Assembly: GCA_949372755.1 (NCBI GenBank)
Contig: CASIBO010000001.1
Coordinates: forward strand, 1 to 64,000
Direction of reading: 5' to 3'
From: UBA9926 sp018645765
GTDB lineage: Bacteria; Pseudomonadota; Gammaproteobacteria; Pseudomonadales; Azotimanducaceae
Length of the DNA: 64,000 nt
Every line of letters begins with the position of its first letter. The first letter of the stretch is position 1. Below are positions 25,327 to 34,900 of this stretch, one piece after another. The translations under genes and the position numbers were made by a program. The notes beneath the pieces were generated by a model. It saw only the letters and a program-made list of their open reading frames with translations. It ran no database searches and was not told the DNA's origin.

Positions 25327-26583
25327 TTGGTCGTTGGCGGCACCATTGGTTCGGGCATTTTCATGCTACCTGCCCTACTCGCCCCATTCGGACTGATGGG
25401 CATCATCGGTTGGTTAATCGCGGGCGCTGGCGCCTTAGTGCTATCGCTGATGCTGTCAGATCTGGCGCGTACCCTGCCTGTCATTGGCGGGCCTTATGCT
25501 TACGCACGGGCCGGGATGGGCGACTTCATCGGTTTTTGGATTGGCTGGGGCTACTGGATCGCACTTTGGGCTGCAACAGCCGCAATAGCAGTGGCTTGTG
25601 TTGGCTATCTATCATTTTTCTTTCCGGCTCTCGCATCAAATAGTCTTGTCTCTGCCGGGGCAACGCTGGCCTTAATCTGGACTTTAGTGTTGATCAACTG
25701 CCAGTCCATTGCCGCATCCGGTAATGTCCAACTCCTCACCACGGTTCTAAAAATTCTACCCTTACTGTTGGTGGGCGGCCTGGGCTTGACAATGGGATCG
25801 AGTGAGAATGTTCCAGCACTGAACCCCACCGGCGGGTCTTACCTTGCCGTCATTGCAACCAGCGTAACCTTGGTGATGTGGGCCTTTGTGGGTTTAGAGG
25901 GCGGGACGGTACCGGCCGCCGATATGAAGGATCCCGAACGCTTGATACCCAAAATTTTAATTACCGGCACTTTGACTGTCCTCACGGTTTATCTGATTGC
26001 CTATTTAGGCGTGGTTTTACTCCTGCCAGCAGCCACACTCGCGACCTCTAACGCCCCGTTCGCAGACGCCTCGGTTTTGGTGCTTGGCCGATCGGGTGCG
26101 AGCTTGATCGCGGCCGGTGCTATCATGGCAACCTTTGGCGCACTCAACACCCAGATCCTACTATCCGGGCAGCTTGTCCGCGCTATTTCATTGGATCGGC
26201 TTTTCCCAGGGCGACTCGATCAACTCAATAAAGGCGGCACACCGGCTAAAGCGATGATCGTTTCCGGCATTTTGGCGAGCCTTCTGGTCGTTATGAACTA
26301 CCAAAAAGGCCTTGTGGAAGCCTTTAATATGATGATTTTATTATCAACCTTGACCACCTTAATCCCGCTCGCTTTTGCGGCGGTGACTGCCATGATTCTC
26401 TTTCGAGGTCAGCCAGGTAGGCGGAAAAAACTGATCACTGCGGGCCTTGCGTTTTCCTATGCCCTGCTTGTGATCATCGGCGCTGGTCAGGAAACGGTTT
26501 ATTTCGGCTTCATTTTACTGGTCGCGGCCATGCCCTTTTACGCACTTTTAAAGCGGGATCCACAATCCAACAATCCCACCTAA
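25327..26583 (+). CDS. APC family amino acid permease, start uncertain
   Basis: A 12-helix amino acid/polyamine transporter of the APC superfamily. The GGTIGSGIFMLPALLAPFG segment is the unwound substrate-binding helix 1. The frame is open upstream to 25201 and homologous-looking residues (IGFWRGWSLVVGG) precede the TTG at 25327, but no ATG, GTG or TTG start exists between 25201 and 25327. Another frame open from 25170 contains the upstream coding potential, shifted by one base near the A-run at 25295-25299. So the gene is either frameshifted or uses a non-canonical start. Substrate unknown. Confidence 0.8.
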   Translation: MVVGGTIGSGIFMLPALLAPFGLMGIIGWLIAGAGALVLSLMLSDLARTLPVIGGPYAYARAGMGDFIGFWIGWGYWIALWAATAAIAVACVGYLSFFFPALASNSLVSAGATLALIWTLVLINCQSIAASGNVQLLTTVLKILPLLLVGGLGLTMGSSENVPALNPTGGSYLAVIATSVTLVMWAFVGLEGGTVPAADMKDPERLIPKILITGTLTVLTVYLIAYLGVVLLLPAATLATSNAPFADASVLVLGRSGASLIAAGAIMATFGALNTQILLSGQLVRAISLDRLFPGRLDQLNKGGTPAKAMIVSGILASLLVVMNYQKGLVEAFNMMILLSTLTTLIPLAFAAVTAMILFRGQPGRRKKLITAGLAFSYALLVIIGAGQETVYFGFILLVAAMPFYALLKRDPQSNNPT

Positions 26584-26660
26584 ACCAAACCGATCAAACT
26601 CAATTGATCACAACACCGTAACTAACCCCAGCCAACCCACGACATTTTCACGGCACCCCT

Positions 26661-27617
26661 ATGAACATCGCGATTATCGGCGCCGGTCTGTCCGGCGCAA
26701 CTCTTTGTCGGAACCTGAGCCCATTGGGCACTGTAACAATCTTCGAAAAATCGAGAGGTATTGGCGGCCGAATGGCCACCCGTCAAAGTATCGACGCAGC
26801 CTGGGATCATGGCGCGCCCTGCTTTATCGCTCGAGACAACGGATTTAAACAATTTTTGCAGCCATTCCTAAACGATCAAACCCTCACCGAGTGGCATCCA
26901 AAAATGACAACCCTCGGCCTTAATCAAAAGGCCTATAAACGCACCTGGTTCGAGCCGCACTATGTCGGCCAACCAACGATGAATCAGTGGCTCAAAGCCC
27001 TCTTCGCGGGGCACAGTGTCGAAACCCAATGTGACATCCAATCAATTTATGGCGAGCCCGGCAAGTGGTATCTTGCCAGCGTCGGCCGCAACCATGGCCC
27101 TTTTGATTGGGTCCTGTCCAGCGCGCCGCTAGCGCAGACGCAAGTCCTTTTTGGCGGTTTCAACTTCGATCTCGCCGCACGCTACCAGCCGGGGTTTACC
27201 TTATTGTGCGAACTGGCTTTTAGTCCTAGCTGGGATCGAGCGGTCTGCCAAGATCCAGTCGTCGCCGAGCTGATACTGTCTGGACGCCGACCAGGACGCC
27301 ACCCTGGCAAAACCCTTGTAGTACACGCCCAAGACCAGTGGGCGAGCGAGCAAATCGCTTCAGAACCGGCAATGGTTGAACAGACCTTGCGACGTGCAGC
27401 TGAGGCCCTCTTAAATACAGATTTTGACAGTGCAAAACTGCACCGCTGGCGCTACGCACAGGTCATCGAGCAAGCCGCAAGCACCCATTGGCTCCAGCCT
27501 GCACTCCAACTGGGCGCCTGTGGCGATTGGGGCGGAACGCAAGGTGCTGAGTCGGCCTTCCTCTCGGCAAAAGCGCTATCGGCGGCACTCGTCCACAAAG
27601 GTCCGAAAAACCAGTAA
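26661..27617 (+). CDS. Renalase-like FAD-dependent oxidoreductase
   Basis: A 318-residue flavoprotein. It starts with the FAD-binding MNIAIIGAGLSGATLCRNL motif, then FEKSRGIGGRMATRQ, characteristic of amine-oxidase/renalase-like proteins. DHGAPCFIARDNGF follows, and the C-terminal GACGDWGGTQGAESAFLSAKAL closes the FAD site. Such proteins oxidise NAD(P)H isomers or amines; the bacterial ones are mostly uncharacterised. 78 bases after the APC permease in the same direction, possibly in one transcript. Confidence 0.88.
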   Translation: MNIAIIGAGLSGATLCRNLSPLGTVTIFEKSRGIGGRMATRQSIDAAWDHGAPCFIARDNGFKQFLQPFLNDQTLTEWHPKMTTLGLNQKAYKRTWFEPHYVGQPTMNQWLKALFAGHSVETQCDIQSIYGEPGKWYLASVGRNHGPFDWVLSSAPLAQTQVLFGGFNFDLAARYQPGFTLLCELAFSPSWDRAVCQDPVVAELILSGRRPGRHPGKTLVVHAQDQWASEQIASEPAMVEQTLRRAAEALLNTDFDSAKLHRWRYAQVIEQAASTHWLQPALQLGACGDWGGTQGAESAFLSAKALSAALVHKGPKNQ

Positions 27618-27761
27618 GACGCCAAGCGCCAGCGGATCATTGCACCCTGCAACAGGTCATCGACTCGCCGCTGCTCTGGTCATCGAAGGCCTGTGATCCT
27701 GACAGGATGCAACGCTGAGCAAACAGGGTCTATGACATCAAAATCACCACAGGATTGTTTG

Positions 27762-28697
27762 CTATGACTGGATTAATTGCTCCAGCTTTATCTGATCTCC
27801 TGCGAAATTCCGAATGCCTTCTGCAAGCTTTTCGGTCGCCATAGCATCCTCATTCATCGACCACCGAAAACTGGACTCATTCAATTCAACTTGAGGGCGG
27901 CCAGAATCCATCGAAGGCGTGAGCCGTCGGGGCAGCGGACCCGAATCTGCGGCAAGTGCGCTCAAAAGGTCCGGGCTAATCGTGAGCCGATCACAACCTG
28001 CTAGGGCTTCAATCTCGCCCAGGTTCCTGAAGCTCGCACCCATCACCACGGTTGGGTAATGGTTCGCCTTATAGTACTTGTAAATTTCTTGTACCGAGAG
28101 GACACCGGGATCATTGTCAGATTTGTATTCGATACCGGTCTTAGCCTTGTGCCAATCAAGGATTCGGCCGACAAAAGGCGAGATGAGGTAAACCCCGGCA
28201 TCGGCGCAAGCGGCCGCCTGAGCAAAGCCAAAGAGCAGCGTTAAATTGCACTGAATACCATCGCGCTCAAGGGCTCGCGCCGCTTTGATCCCCTCCCAAG
28301 TACTTGCGATCTTGACCAAAATTCGGTCCGATGAAATCCCCATTCGATCGTAGTGTTCGATCATCGTTTTCGCCTGAGTAATCGTCGCATCGGTTTGAAA
28401 CGACAACCTCGCATCGACCTCGGAGGACACCCGGCCTGGGATGATCTTCAAAATCTCGCAACCAATATCTACGGCAAACTGCAGGCACGCCGCTTGCACG
28501 CCCGGCGCGCCGCCAACCCGCCTTGCAGTCGCTTTCGCCGCATCAAGCGTTGCTTCGTAGGCGGGCAAACCCGCCGCTTTCAGCAGCAGAGACGGATTGG
28601 TGGTCGCATCCAGCGGCTGATACCGCTGGATCGCTTCAATATCGCCGGTGTCTGCCACAACATCGGTCATCGTTTTCAGTTGATCTAATTTATTCAC
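27762..28697 (-). CDS. tal: Transaldolase
   Basis: A 311-residue class I transaldolase. The Schiff-base Lys is in ILVKIASTWEGIKAA at about residue 128. TTNPSLLLKA near residue 33, CNLTLLFGFAQA, and the phosphate-binding VVMGASFRNLGEI are all present. It transfers dihydroxyacetone units between sugar phosphates in the non-oxidative pentose phosphate pathway. It is downstream of the glycosidase/LacI pair in the same orientation, with a palindromic candidate operator 66 bases upstream at 28763-28776. Confidence 0.96.
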   Translation of the reverse strand: MNKLDQLKTMTDVVADTGDIEAIQRYQPLDATTNPSLLLKAAGLPAYEATLDAAKATARRVGGAPGVQAACLQFAVDIGCEILKIIPGRVSSEVDARLSFQTDATITQAKTMIEHYDRMGISSDRILVKIASTWEGIKAARALERDGIQCNLTLLFGFAQAAACADAGVYLISPFVGRILDWHKAKTGIEYKSDNDPGVLSVQEIYKYYKANHYPTVVMGASFRNLGEIEALAGCDRLTISPDLLSALAADSGPLPRRLTPSMDSGRPQVELNESSFRWSMNEDAMATEKLAEGIRNFAGDQIKLEQLIQS

Positions 28698-28762
28698 CCG
28701 CGTCTCCTCAGTCTCACCGCTATTATCCCTGAAGCACCCCTCAATTCCATCCTATCCTGCAA

Positions 28763-28776
28763 ACACAGCGCTGACA
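28763..28776. promoter_or_regulatory. Candidate LacI-type operator upstream of transaldolase
   Basis: ACACAGCGCTGACA contains the perfect palindrome CAGCGCTG and agrees at 11 of 14 positions with the symmetric TGACAGCGCTGTCA. It shares its CG centre and the ACA half-site with the palindrome at 31555-31568. It lies 66 bases before the transaldolase ATG. Confidence 0.35.
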
Positions 28777-28844
28777 TTGACCCTCTAGCGCGATCGCAGA
28801 GGCGCTCAACGCCCACCGCCACATCCGACCTACTGTCTGGATCG

Positions 28845-30218
28845 TTAATCCTTCCCGCGGACATAAAACGGCAAATTGGCGTGGCCCACACCACCCACAT
28901 CATCCAACACCTCAACAAACAACCGATAGGCACCGGGTTGAGACGGCATCAAAACGTCAACTTTTGCGTCAATCGGCGGACTGATTAAATTCGGCACGGG
29001 CGCCGGCACCACCTCCAGATCACCCCCGATCTCCTTGGCTTGACTCTCCGGAAGGACGGTCCAACGATAGGTCAAAGCATCGTTTTCCGCATCCAGCGCG
29101 ACGACATCTGCTTGCAAGTGCATCCCGGCCACGCCCACAACGCTTTGATTGCCTGTTTGGCCCGCTAGCCGAATGGAACTAACGTTTGGCGCCCGATTGC
29201 TGGGCCAGACGCCCTGCCAAATATACTGCAAGGCATCAGCCGCTTCGGTCCGGTCACCCGTCTCCATGAGCGTGCCATACCAGGTGGGTGTCCGTTCCTG
29301 CTTTTGTCCCCAAAGAAAGGCGTAGGCACCAATAATGCGCCCCGGATTGGCTTTGATCACTTGTTCATAGCCTGCAATATACTGGGCCGCCTTTGCTGCA
29401 CTGGTTAACTCGATGGGCGCTTGCCAGTCCGTACTCGGCACTTCCCAATGACCAATGGTGCCCCACTCGGTCACCATGAGCGGTTCGGTTAATCCCAGCG
29501 CATCCATTGCCCGATCTAAGCCCATGATGCCGCCGTAGACTTGCGTACTGTAAAAATCTAAGGCCGGCGCCCGCGTACGCAACAGCTCAACATCCTGAGC
29601 ACCCAAACCTGCGAGCGCGGTGGTCACGGGATGATTTGGATCGACCTCATGGATCATCTCAGCAATTTCATTCACCGCATCCCAAACTTTTGGATTACGG
29701 GCTTCTAAGTTCAACTCATTACCAATAATCCACGTCAACAAAGCGGGATGGTTTTTAAATCGATCAACCTGCTGTCGAAAGCGTTGTAGCTGCGCGGCAA
29801 CCGCGCCTTCATCGTTGTAATCAAAGCCTAGTCGCTCACGCCCCACGTCCAGACACAGCGAAACGGATAACCCCAAAGCGTGCGCATCGTCCAGAATCTG
29901 ACCATCGCCCACATGCCAAGTCCGAATCGAGTTAGCCCCATGGGCCTTCAAACTCGCTAAGGAGCCCGCAACAGCGCCAGCCCCATTCGGGCGATAGGGC
30001 TGACCGCCTCGGTGCAATTCGTAAGCCCCGGGCACGCCCAAAATTTGAACCTTTATCGGCTCGTCTGACGCCGCGCAACCCGTGAGGCCTAGCCAAAGCA
30101 ATACCAAAAAACTCAGAATCGGACCCTGACGGAGATTAGCGTCCAGGCCCTGATCGCTTGTAGCGTGTCGATGGCGATGCGGCACCCATTTGAGGATCAG
30201 GCGGCGCAAACGGGTCAA
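28845..30218 (-). CDS. GH2-type TIM-barrel glycosidase lipoprotein
   Basis: A 457-residue protein. The hydrophobic leader ends in the lipobox LTGC48, so it is likely lipid-anchored. A TIM-barrel resembling the GH2 catalytic domain follows: E168 in WIIGNELN is the acid/base candidate and E251 in VTEWGT the nucleophile candidate. Residues from about 345 form Ig/PKD-like beta strands. Start is TTG, in a TTGA overlap with the LacI stop, so translation is coupled to the regulator. The N-terminal about 30 residues before the leader are rich in Arg and His. Substrate is unknown, possibly a beta-glucan. Confidence 0.8.
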   Translation of the reverse strand: MTRLRRLILKWVPHRHRHATSDQGLDANLRQGPILSFLVLLWLGLTGCAASDEPIKVQILGVPGAYELHRGGQPYRPNGAGAVAGSLASLKAHGANSIRTWHVGDGQILDDAHALGLSVSLCLDVGRERLGFDYNDEGAVAAQLQRFRQQVDRFKNHPALLTWIIGNELNLEARNPKVWDAVNEIAEMIHEVDPNHPVTTALAGLGAQDVELLRTRAPALDFYSTQVYGGIMGLDRAMDALGLTEPLMVTEWGTIGHWEVPSTDWQAPIELTSAAKAAQYIAGYEQVIKANPGRIIGAYAFLWGQKQERTPTWYGTLMETGDRTEAADALQYIWQGVWPSNRAPNVSSIRLAGQTGNQSVVGVAGMHLQADVVALDAENDALTYRWTVLPESQAKEIGGDLEVVPAPVPNLISPPIDAKVDVLMPSQPGAYRLFVEVLDDVGGVGHANLPFYVRGKD

Positions 30219-31273
30219 TTTATCAACCTAGGACCGGTTGAAGCACGTGTCACGACATGGCACGCGAACGAGCGTTCGGCGGAATCATCGGGATCACCTC
30301 GGAGTTTCTGAATCAGTAAGCCCGTCAACGCTTCTGCCATCTCGACAATCGGTTGACGAACGGTTGTCAACGGCGGCCAGATTCTGGAGGCAATCGGCGT
30401 ATCGTCAAAGCCGACAACTGAGAGATCCTCAGGGATTCGCAAGCCCCGTTCTCGTGCTTCAAAAATCGTACCTGCCGCCATATCGTCATTGCTCGCAATA
30501 ATGGCCGAAGGCGGTGACCTTAAATCGAGCAGCGCCCGGGTTGCGGATCTTCCAGACTCAAAACTGAACTGCCCATCCTGAACATATTCACCGTGGTACT
30601 CGATTGAATTGGCCTTCAACGCGCGCAAATAGCCTTCAAATCGATGCGCGGTCGCCGCGTGAATCGGGTCACCCTTAATAAAACCAAGCCCCTGATGTCC
30701 TTGATCGATCAAGAACTGCGTGACATCAAAGCTGGCCTGCTCATCGTTACAATGAATACTAAGCTCATCGGCGAGCGGCATTCGGGGGGAAATTCGAGCG
30801 AACGGAATATCTAGATCCGTTAATAAGCGTTGGATCGAGATGAAGTCACCAATCGGCGCAGGCAGCACCACACCATCTAGCCGAGATTGCGATACAAAGC
30901 GGCGAACATCTTGGATCAGATCTGGATTGGGTAACGTAAGCGGCAATAACAATAACGTATAGCCTCCGGCCTCACAGGCTTTTAGGGCGCCATTTAAAAC
31001 CTTTTGTACATAGCTAAACTCGTTCGGATTCTCATAAATGAGGCCAATCACATAGAAGCGCTTGCCCGACAGCACGCGAGCGGCCGTGTTCGGTCTGTAA
31101 TTTAGATCGTTGATCGCGGCGACGACCTTTTCTCGGGTACTTTCCCGTACATTGATTTCGGCGTTCACAACTCTTGAAACGGTTTTAATCGAAACCCCAG
31201 CTCGCTTCGCCACATCGAAAATAGTGGGCGCTTTTGCCTTTTGGCGTCCTAGTGCTTGATCCTGATCGGTCAT
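30215..31273 (-). CDS. LacI family transcriptional regulator
   Basis: A 352-residue repressor-type protein. Helix-turn-helix TIFDVAKRAGVSIKTVSRVVN at about residues 17-37, then a hinge NYRPNTAARVLSG, then a periplasmic-binding-like effector domain with ...IASNDDMAAGTIF and SVVGFDDTPIASRIWPPLTTV. It likely controls the glycosidase, the divergent 1150-residue gene and perhaps transaldolase in response to a sugar; the CG-centred palindrome at 31555-31568 supports this by inference. Its stop overlaps the glycosidase start. Confidence 0.94.
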   Translation of the reverse strand: MTDQDQALGRQKAKAPTIFDVAKRAGVSIKTVSRVVNAEINVRESTREKVVAAINDLNYRPNTAARVLSGKRFYVIGLIYENPNEFSYVQKVLNGALKACEAGGYTLLLLPLTLPNPDLIQDVRRFVSQSRLDGVVLPAPIGDFISIQRLLTDLDIPFARISPRMPLADELSIHCNDEQASFDVTQFLIDQGHQGLGFIKGDPIHAATAHRFEGYLRALKANSIEYHGEYVQDGQFSFESGRSATRALLDLRSPPSAIIASNDDMAAGTIFEARERGLRIPEDLSVVGFDDTPIASRIWPPLTTVRQPIVEMAEALTGLLIQKLRGDPDDSAERSFACHVVTRASTGPRLIN

Positions 31274-31554
31274 GGATTATTTCATTCGATTGTTGCGTTA
31301 TGGACGCCCAGCTTTGCGTGGCCGCCACGCTGGTCGTTATCCAACCCTCTCGCATTCAAGCACGTTTCCATGCCCAAGCGAAGACAGTCTCTGTCAGATC
31401 GATCGAACCTGCTTTTGCCTAGGCCATTAAGCACAATCAGCGCCTACGATCGTGTACTAACCACGCCTTGACGCGAGCGCGATACCAATAACCGCCAGCA
31501 AGACCCCCGCTGACCCTGTCCAGCTGAGGTTTAGGCGGATCCTTTGTCTGCATC

Positions 31555-31568
31555 TGACAACGCTGTCA
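31555..31568. promoter_or_regulatory. Candidate LacI-family operator
   Basis: TGACAACGCTGTCA, a 14-base palindrome with outer half-sites TGACA/TGTCA and a central CG; only the inner pair mismatches. LacI-family proteins bind such CG-centred palindromes. It lies in the divergent region next to the regulator's own gene. Confidence 0.55.
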
Positions 31569-31790
31569 TTATTCCATTCTTGGCGGCATTGGGTCAATCC
31601 AGAACCGCAGCCAGCTAGACCCCAAGCCCCCGATAGGCCCCTGGTTGTTGACGCCCAGCCCAGACGAACAGGTCAGTATCGGAACCTCAGTGCCGGGATG
31701 GTTCGTACACAATGGGGGCCCACTGCAGCGCCGCCGAGGGCTGAAATGCCCAATTGCTCTTATAGGATAGCCGTTTCGGCGCATTTTGGA

Positions 31791-31820
31791 TTGACACTCC
31801 GAGCGGCTCGCGTCGATAGT
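31791..31820 (+). promoter_or_regulatory. Candidate sigma-70 promoter for the 1150-residue gene
   Basis: TTGACA at 31791-31796, an 18-base spacer, and GATAGT at 31815-31820 (4 of 6 to consensus). It points toward the gene at 31984 with an untranslated leader of roughly 155 bases. Confidence 0.35.
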
Positions 31821-31983
31821 GCGTGTTGCCACAACTAAACCGCGAACACACCCTGTTCGTTCAACGGTTGCGAAGCAATCTTTGGGAAAAAAGACCATCT
31901 GCCGGATCAGATTGGAACGCGCCCCGAAGGCATTTGATCGAAAGATTCACAGATAACCTTGGAACAAGCCAGGCGACAGGGCG

Positions 31984-34900
31984 ATGCGAAATTTAAAACT
32001 GACAACCTCCAACATTCAACCCGATTTCGGCGGATTCGTGACCTTTGCGGGCGAACGCTACTATCAGATCTGTGATGTGGATGGCCTACCCCCGTTTTTC
32101 ATTAGCCTGGCCGCCAGAGGGGATCATTGGCTGTTTATCTCATCCTCATCGGGATTGACCGCTGGTCGCAGTGCACCAGAGTATGCCTTATTTCCCTATG
32201 TGCCAGTCGATCGAATCCACGAAAGTCATCAACACACTGGCGCCGTAACCCACATCAAAGTACACAGCGGCAGTCAAACCCAAATTTGGTCTCCCTTCTT
32301 TCATCAAAAGCCTTGGAAAGGCCGTTCCACGCGCAATTTATACAAAAACACCCTCGGCACCAAAATTTGCTTTGAAGAAGTTCACCATGAATATCAGCTG
32401 ACCTTCCGATTGACCTGGTCAACGAGCGAAGCGTTTGGTTTCGTTGCAACCGGCGAGCTTCTGAATCATGGTCAGAACGCGGTCGAGCTGTCGCTCGTCA
32501 CAGGGTTGCAAAATATTTTGCCTGCCAACACGCCTCGAGCGATTCAGGAGTCCTCAAGTAATCTCGTTGATGCTTACAAACGCAGCGAACTGGATACCGA
32601 AACAGGCCTTGGACTCTACACGCTCTACTCCGCGATCTCCGACAGGGCTCAAGCGAACGAGTCCCTCAGAGCCAACACTGCTTTTTGTTTGGGTCTCGAC
32701 CAGGCTCAAACACTGATTTCGAATGATCAGCTTCAACAGTTTTTGATGAATGAGCGGCTGAGCGCCACCTCGGAAACGAAAGGCGTGCGCGGCCTGCACT
32801 TAAGCCACGCCCGGTTGATCCTTGCGCCAAATCAAGATCAATCCTGGGATTTAGTGGCCGACACCCAAAGAAACCAAAGCCAGATTATTGCCCTGAAAGC
32901 CTCCCTGCAAGACCCCGCGGACTTGCGGCAAATGATTCATCAGGATGTCGAGCGGGGAAGCCGAGAATTGGCTCGCCTGGTGGCGGGCAGCGATGGTCTG
33001 CAGGTGTCGAGCGAAGAAGCCGTGACCGTACACCATTACGCGAACGTATTATTCAATATCATGCGGGGCGGCACCTTTATCGACCATGGGTTGATTACCA
33101 AAACCGATTTCCTGAAGTCCGTTCAAACCTTCAACCAAGCCTTGCACGCGCCGGCCGAGCAGGCGTTACAAGACCTGCCCGCTCAATTTAAGCGTGCGGC
33201 TTTGGTAGATCGCATCAACGACGCGCGGTCACCGCAGCTCCAGCGGCTTGCCCAAGAATATTTACCCATCAGCTTCGGGCGACGGCATGGCGATCCGTCC
33301 CGGCCTTGGAATCATTTTGAAATCAAGCTTAAAGACAATGATGGTCAGCGATTACTTGCTTATGAAGGCAACTGGCGGGACATTTTCCAAAACTGGGAGG
33401 CATTATGCCTCAGCTACCCAGACTTTATTCCAAGCATGATAGCAAAGTTCGTGAACGCCTCGACCATCGATGGTTATAACCCTTATCGCGTGACCCAGGA
33501 TGGAATCGATTGGGAAGTCGAAGACTTGGAAGACCCCTGGAGCTATATTGGCTACTGGGGCGATCATCAAATTATCTACTTATTGAAGTTTCTGGAGCTC
33601 TCGGAGGCCTTCTACCCCGATCTTTTAACCGAGTTAATGACCCAACCTTTATTCAGTTACGCCAATGTCCCATATCGACTCAAACCGTTTGATGCGATGG
33701 TAAAAGATCCCAAGAACACGGTCTTATATGATGAGGCCCTGGCCAAGCGGATTGAGCGCAGAGTCTCGGAAATTGGCGCAGATGGCAAATTGATCTTGAC
33801 CCAAGACCATGAGGTGTACCAGGTCACGCTGCTCGAAAAGCTACTCGTGCCGATGCTCAGCAAACTGTCAAATTTGGTCGTGGGCGGCGGCATTTGGCTC
33901 AACACCCAACGACCAGAATGGAATGATGGCAATAATGCACTGGTCGGCTCGGGCGTGTCCTTTGTCACGTTGTGCTATTTGCAGCGTTACACGCAGTTTT
34001 TGAAATCAATTCTGGCAAGCTGCCCTCAGCAAATTGATTTAACCGACGCGGTTGGTGATTGGCTCACCTGCACCAATGAGATCCTGAAGGACATCTTGAT
34101 CCAGGGTCAAGGCAAGCCCCTTAATCCAGAGCAGCGATTCAACAGCCTCAAGGCCCTTGGCCAAGCTGCAAGCGTGTACCGGGCTGACGTCTACCAAACC
34201 GAAACGCTCGAAAAGCGCGTCTTTGAACGGTCGTCGATCGATGCCCTCATCGATTCTGCGTTAACGATTTTCGAGCGAACCATCACCGAAAATCAACGCG
34301 ATGACGGTCTATTTCAAACCTATAACTTACTGAAGACCGAAAACGGGCAGATCTCTATTTCCCATCTATACCCGATGCTCGAGGGACAGGTTGCCATTTT
34401 AAGCGCAAAAACACTCAGCCCTTCAGACGCCATCAAAGTCCTTGATGCGTTGTTTTCAAGCGATATCTACCGACCGGACCAGGACACTTTTATGTTGTAC
34501 CCGGATCGGACACTAACTGATTTTCTGGATAAAAACCGTTTCTCCGCAGCTTCGGCTGCCGGCGATGATCTCATTCAAAGAATGCTTGCAGCAGAAGATC
34601 AGCGGCTGCTGATCAAAGACCCTAATGGCGACTTAAGGTTTCATCCGGACTGCACCAACATCGATGCCTTAAATGAGCGACTCAACAGCGTCGTGAAGGA
34701 CTACGCGCTAGAGCACCCGCAAAGCGCGCTTGATGCGATCCAGAACCGATTTGAAAATGTCTTCAATCACCACGCGTTCACCGGCCGATCCGGCGGCATG
34801 TTTGGCTTTGAAGGCTTAGGCTGCATCTACTGGCATATGGTTGCGAAACTCCTGCTCGCAGTTCAAGAAACCTATTTTTCAGCGGTTGACGCAGGTGCCG

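Larger units (their letters stand above)
31274..31983. other. Long divergent intergenic region of the carbohydrate cluster
   Basis: This 710-base region has no supported gene. It contains the palindrome at 31555-31568 and a promoter-like sequence at 31791-31820. Confidence 0.6.

Noticed and set aside
27690..27763. Hairpins between the flavoprotein and transaldolase genes
   Set aside because: CCTGT...ACAGG has no T-tail, and the AGCAAACA/TGTTTGCT dyad has a 30-base loop; neither supports a terminator call.
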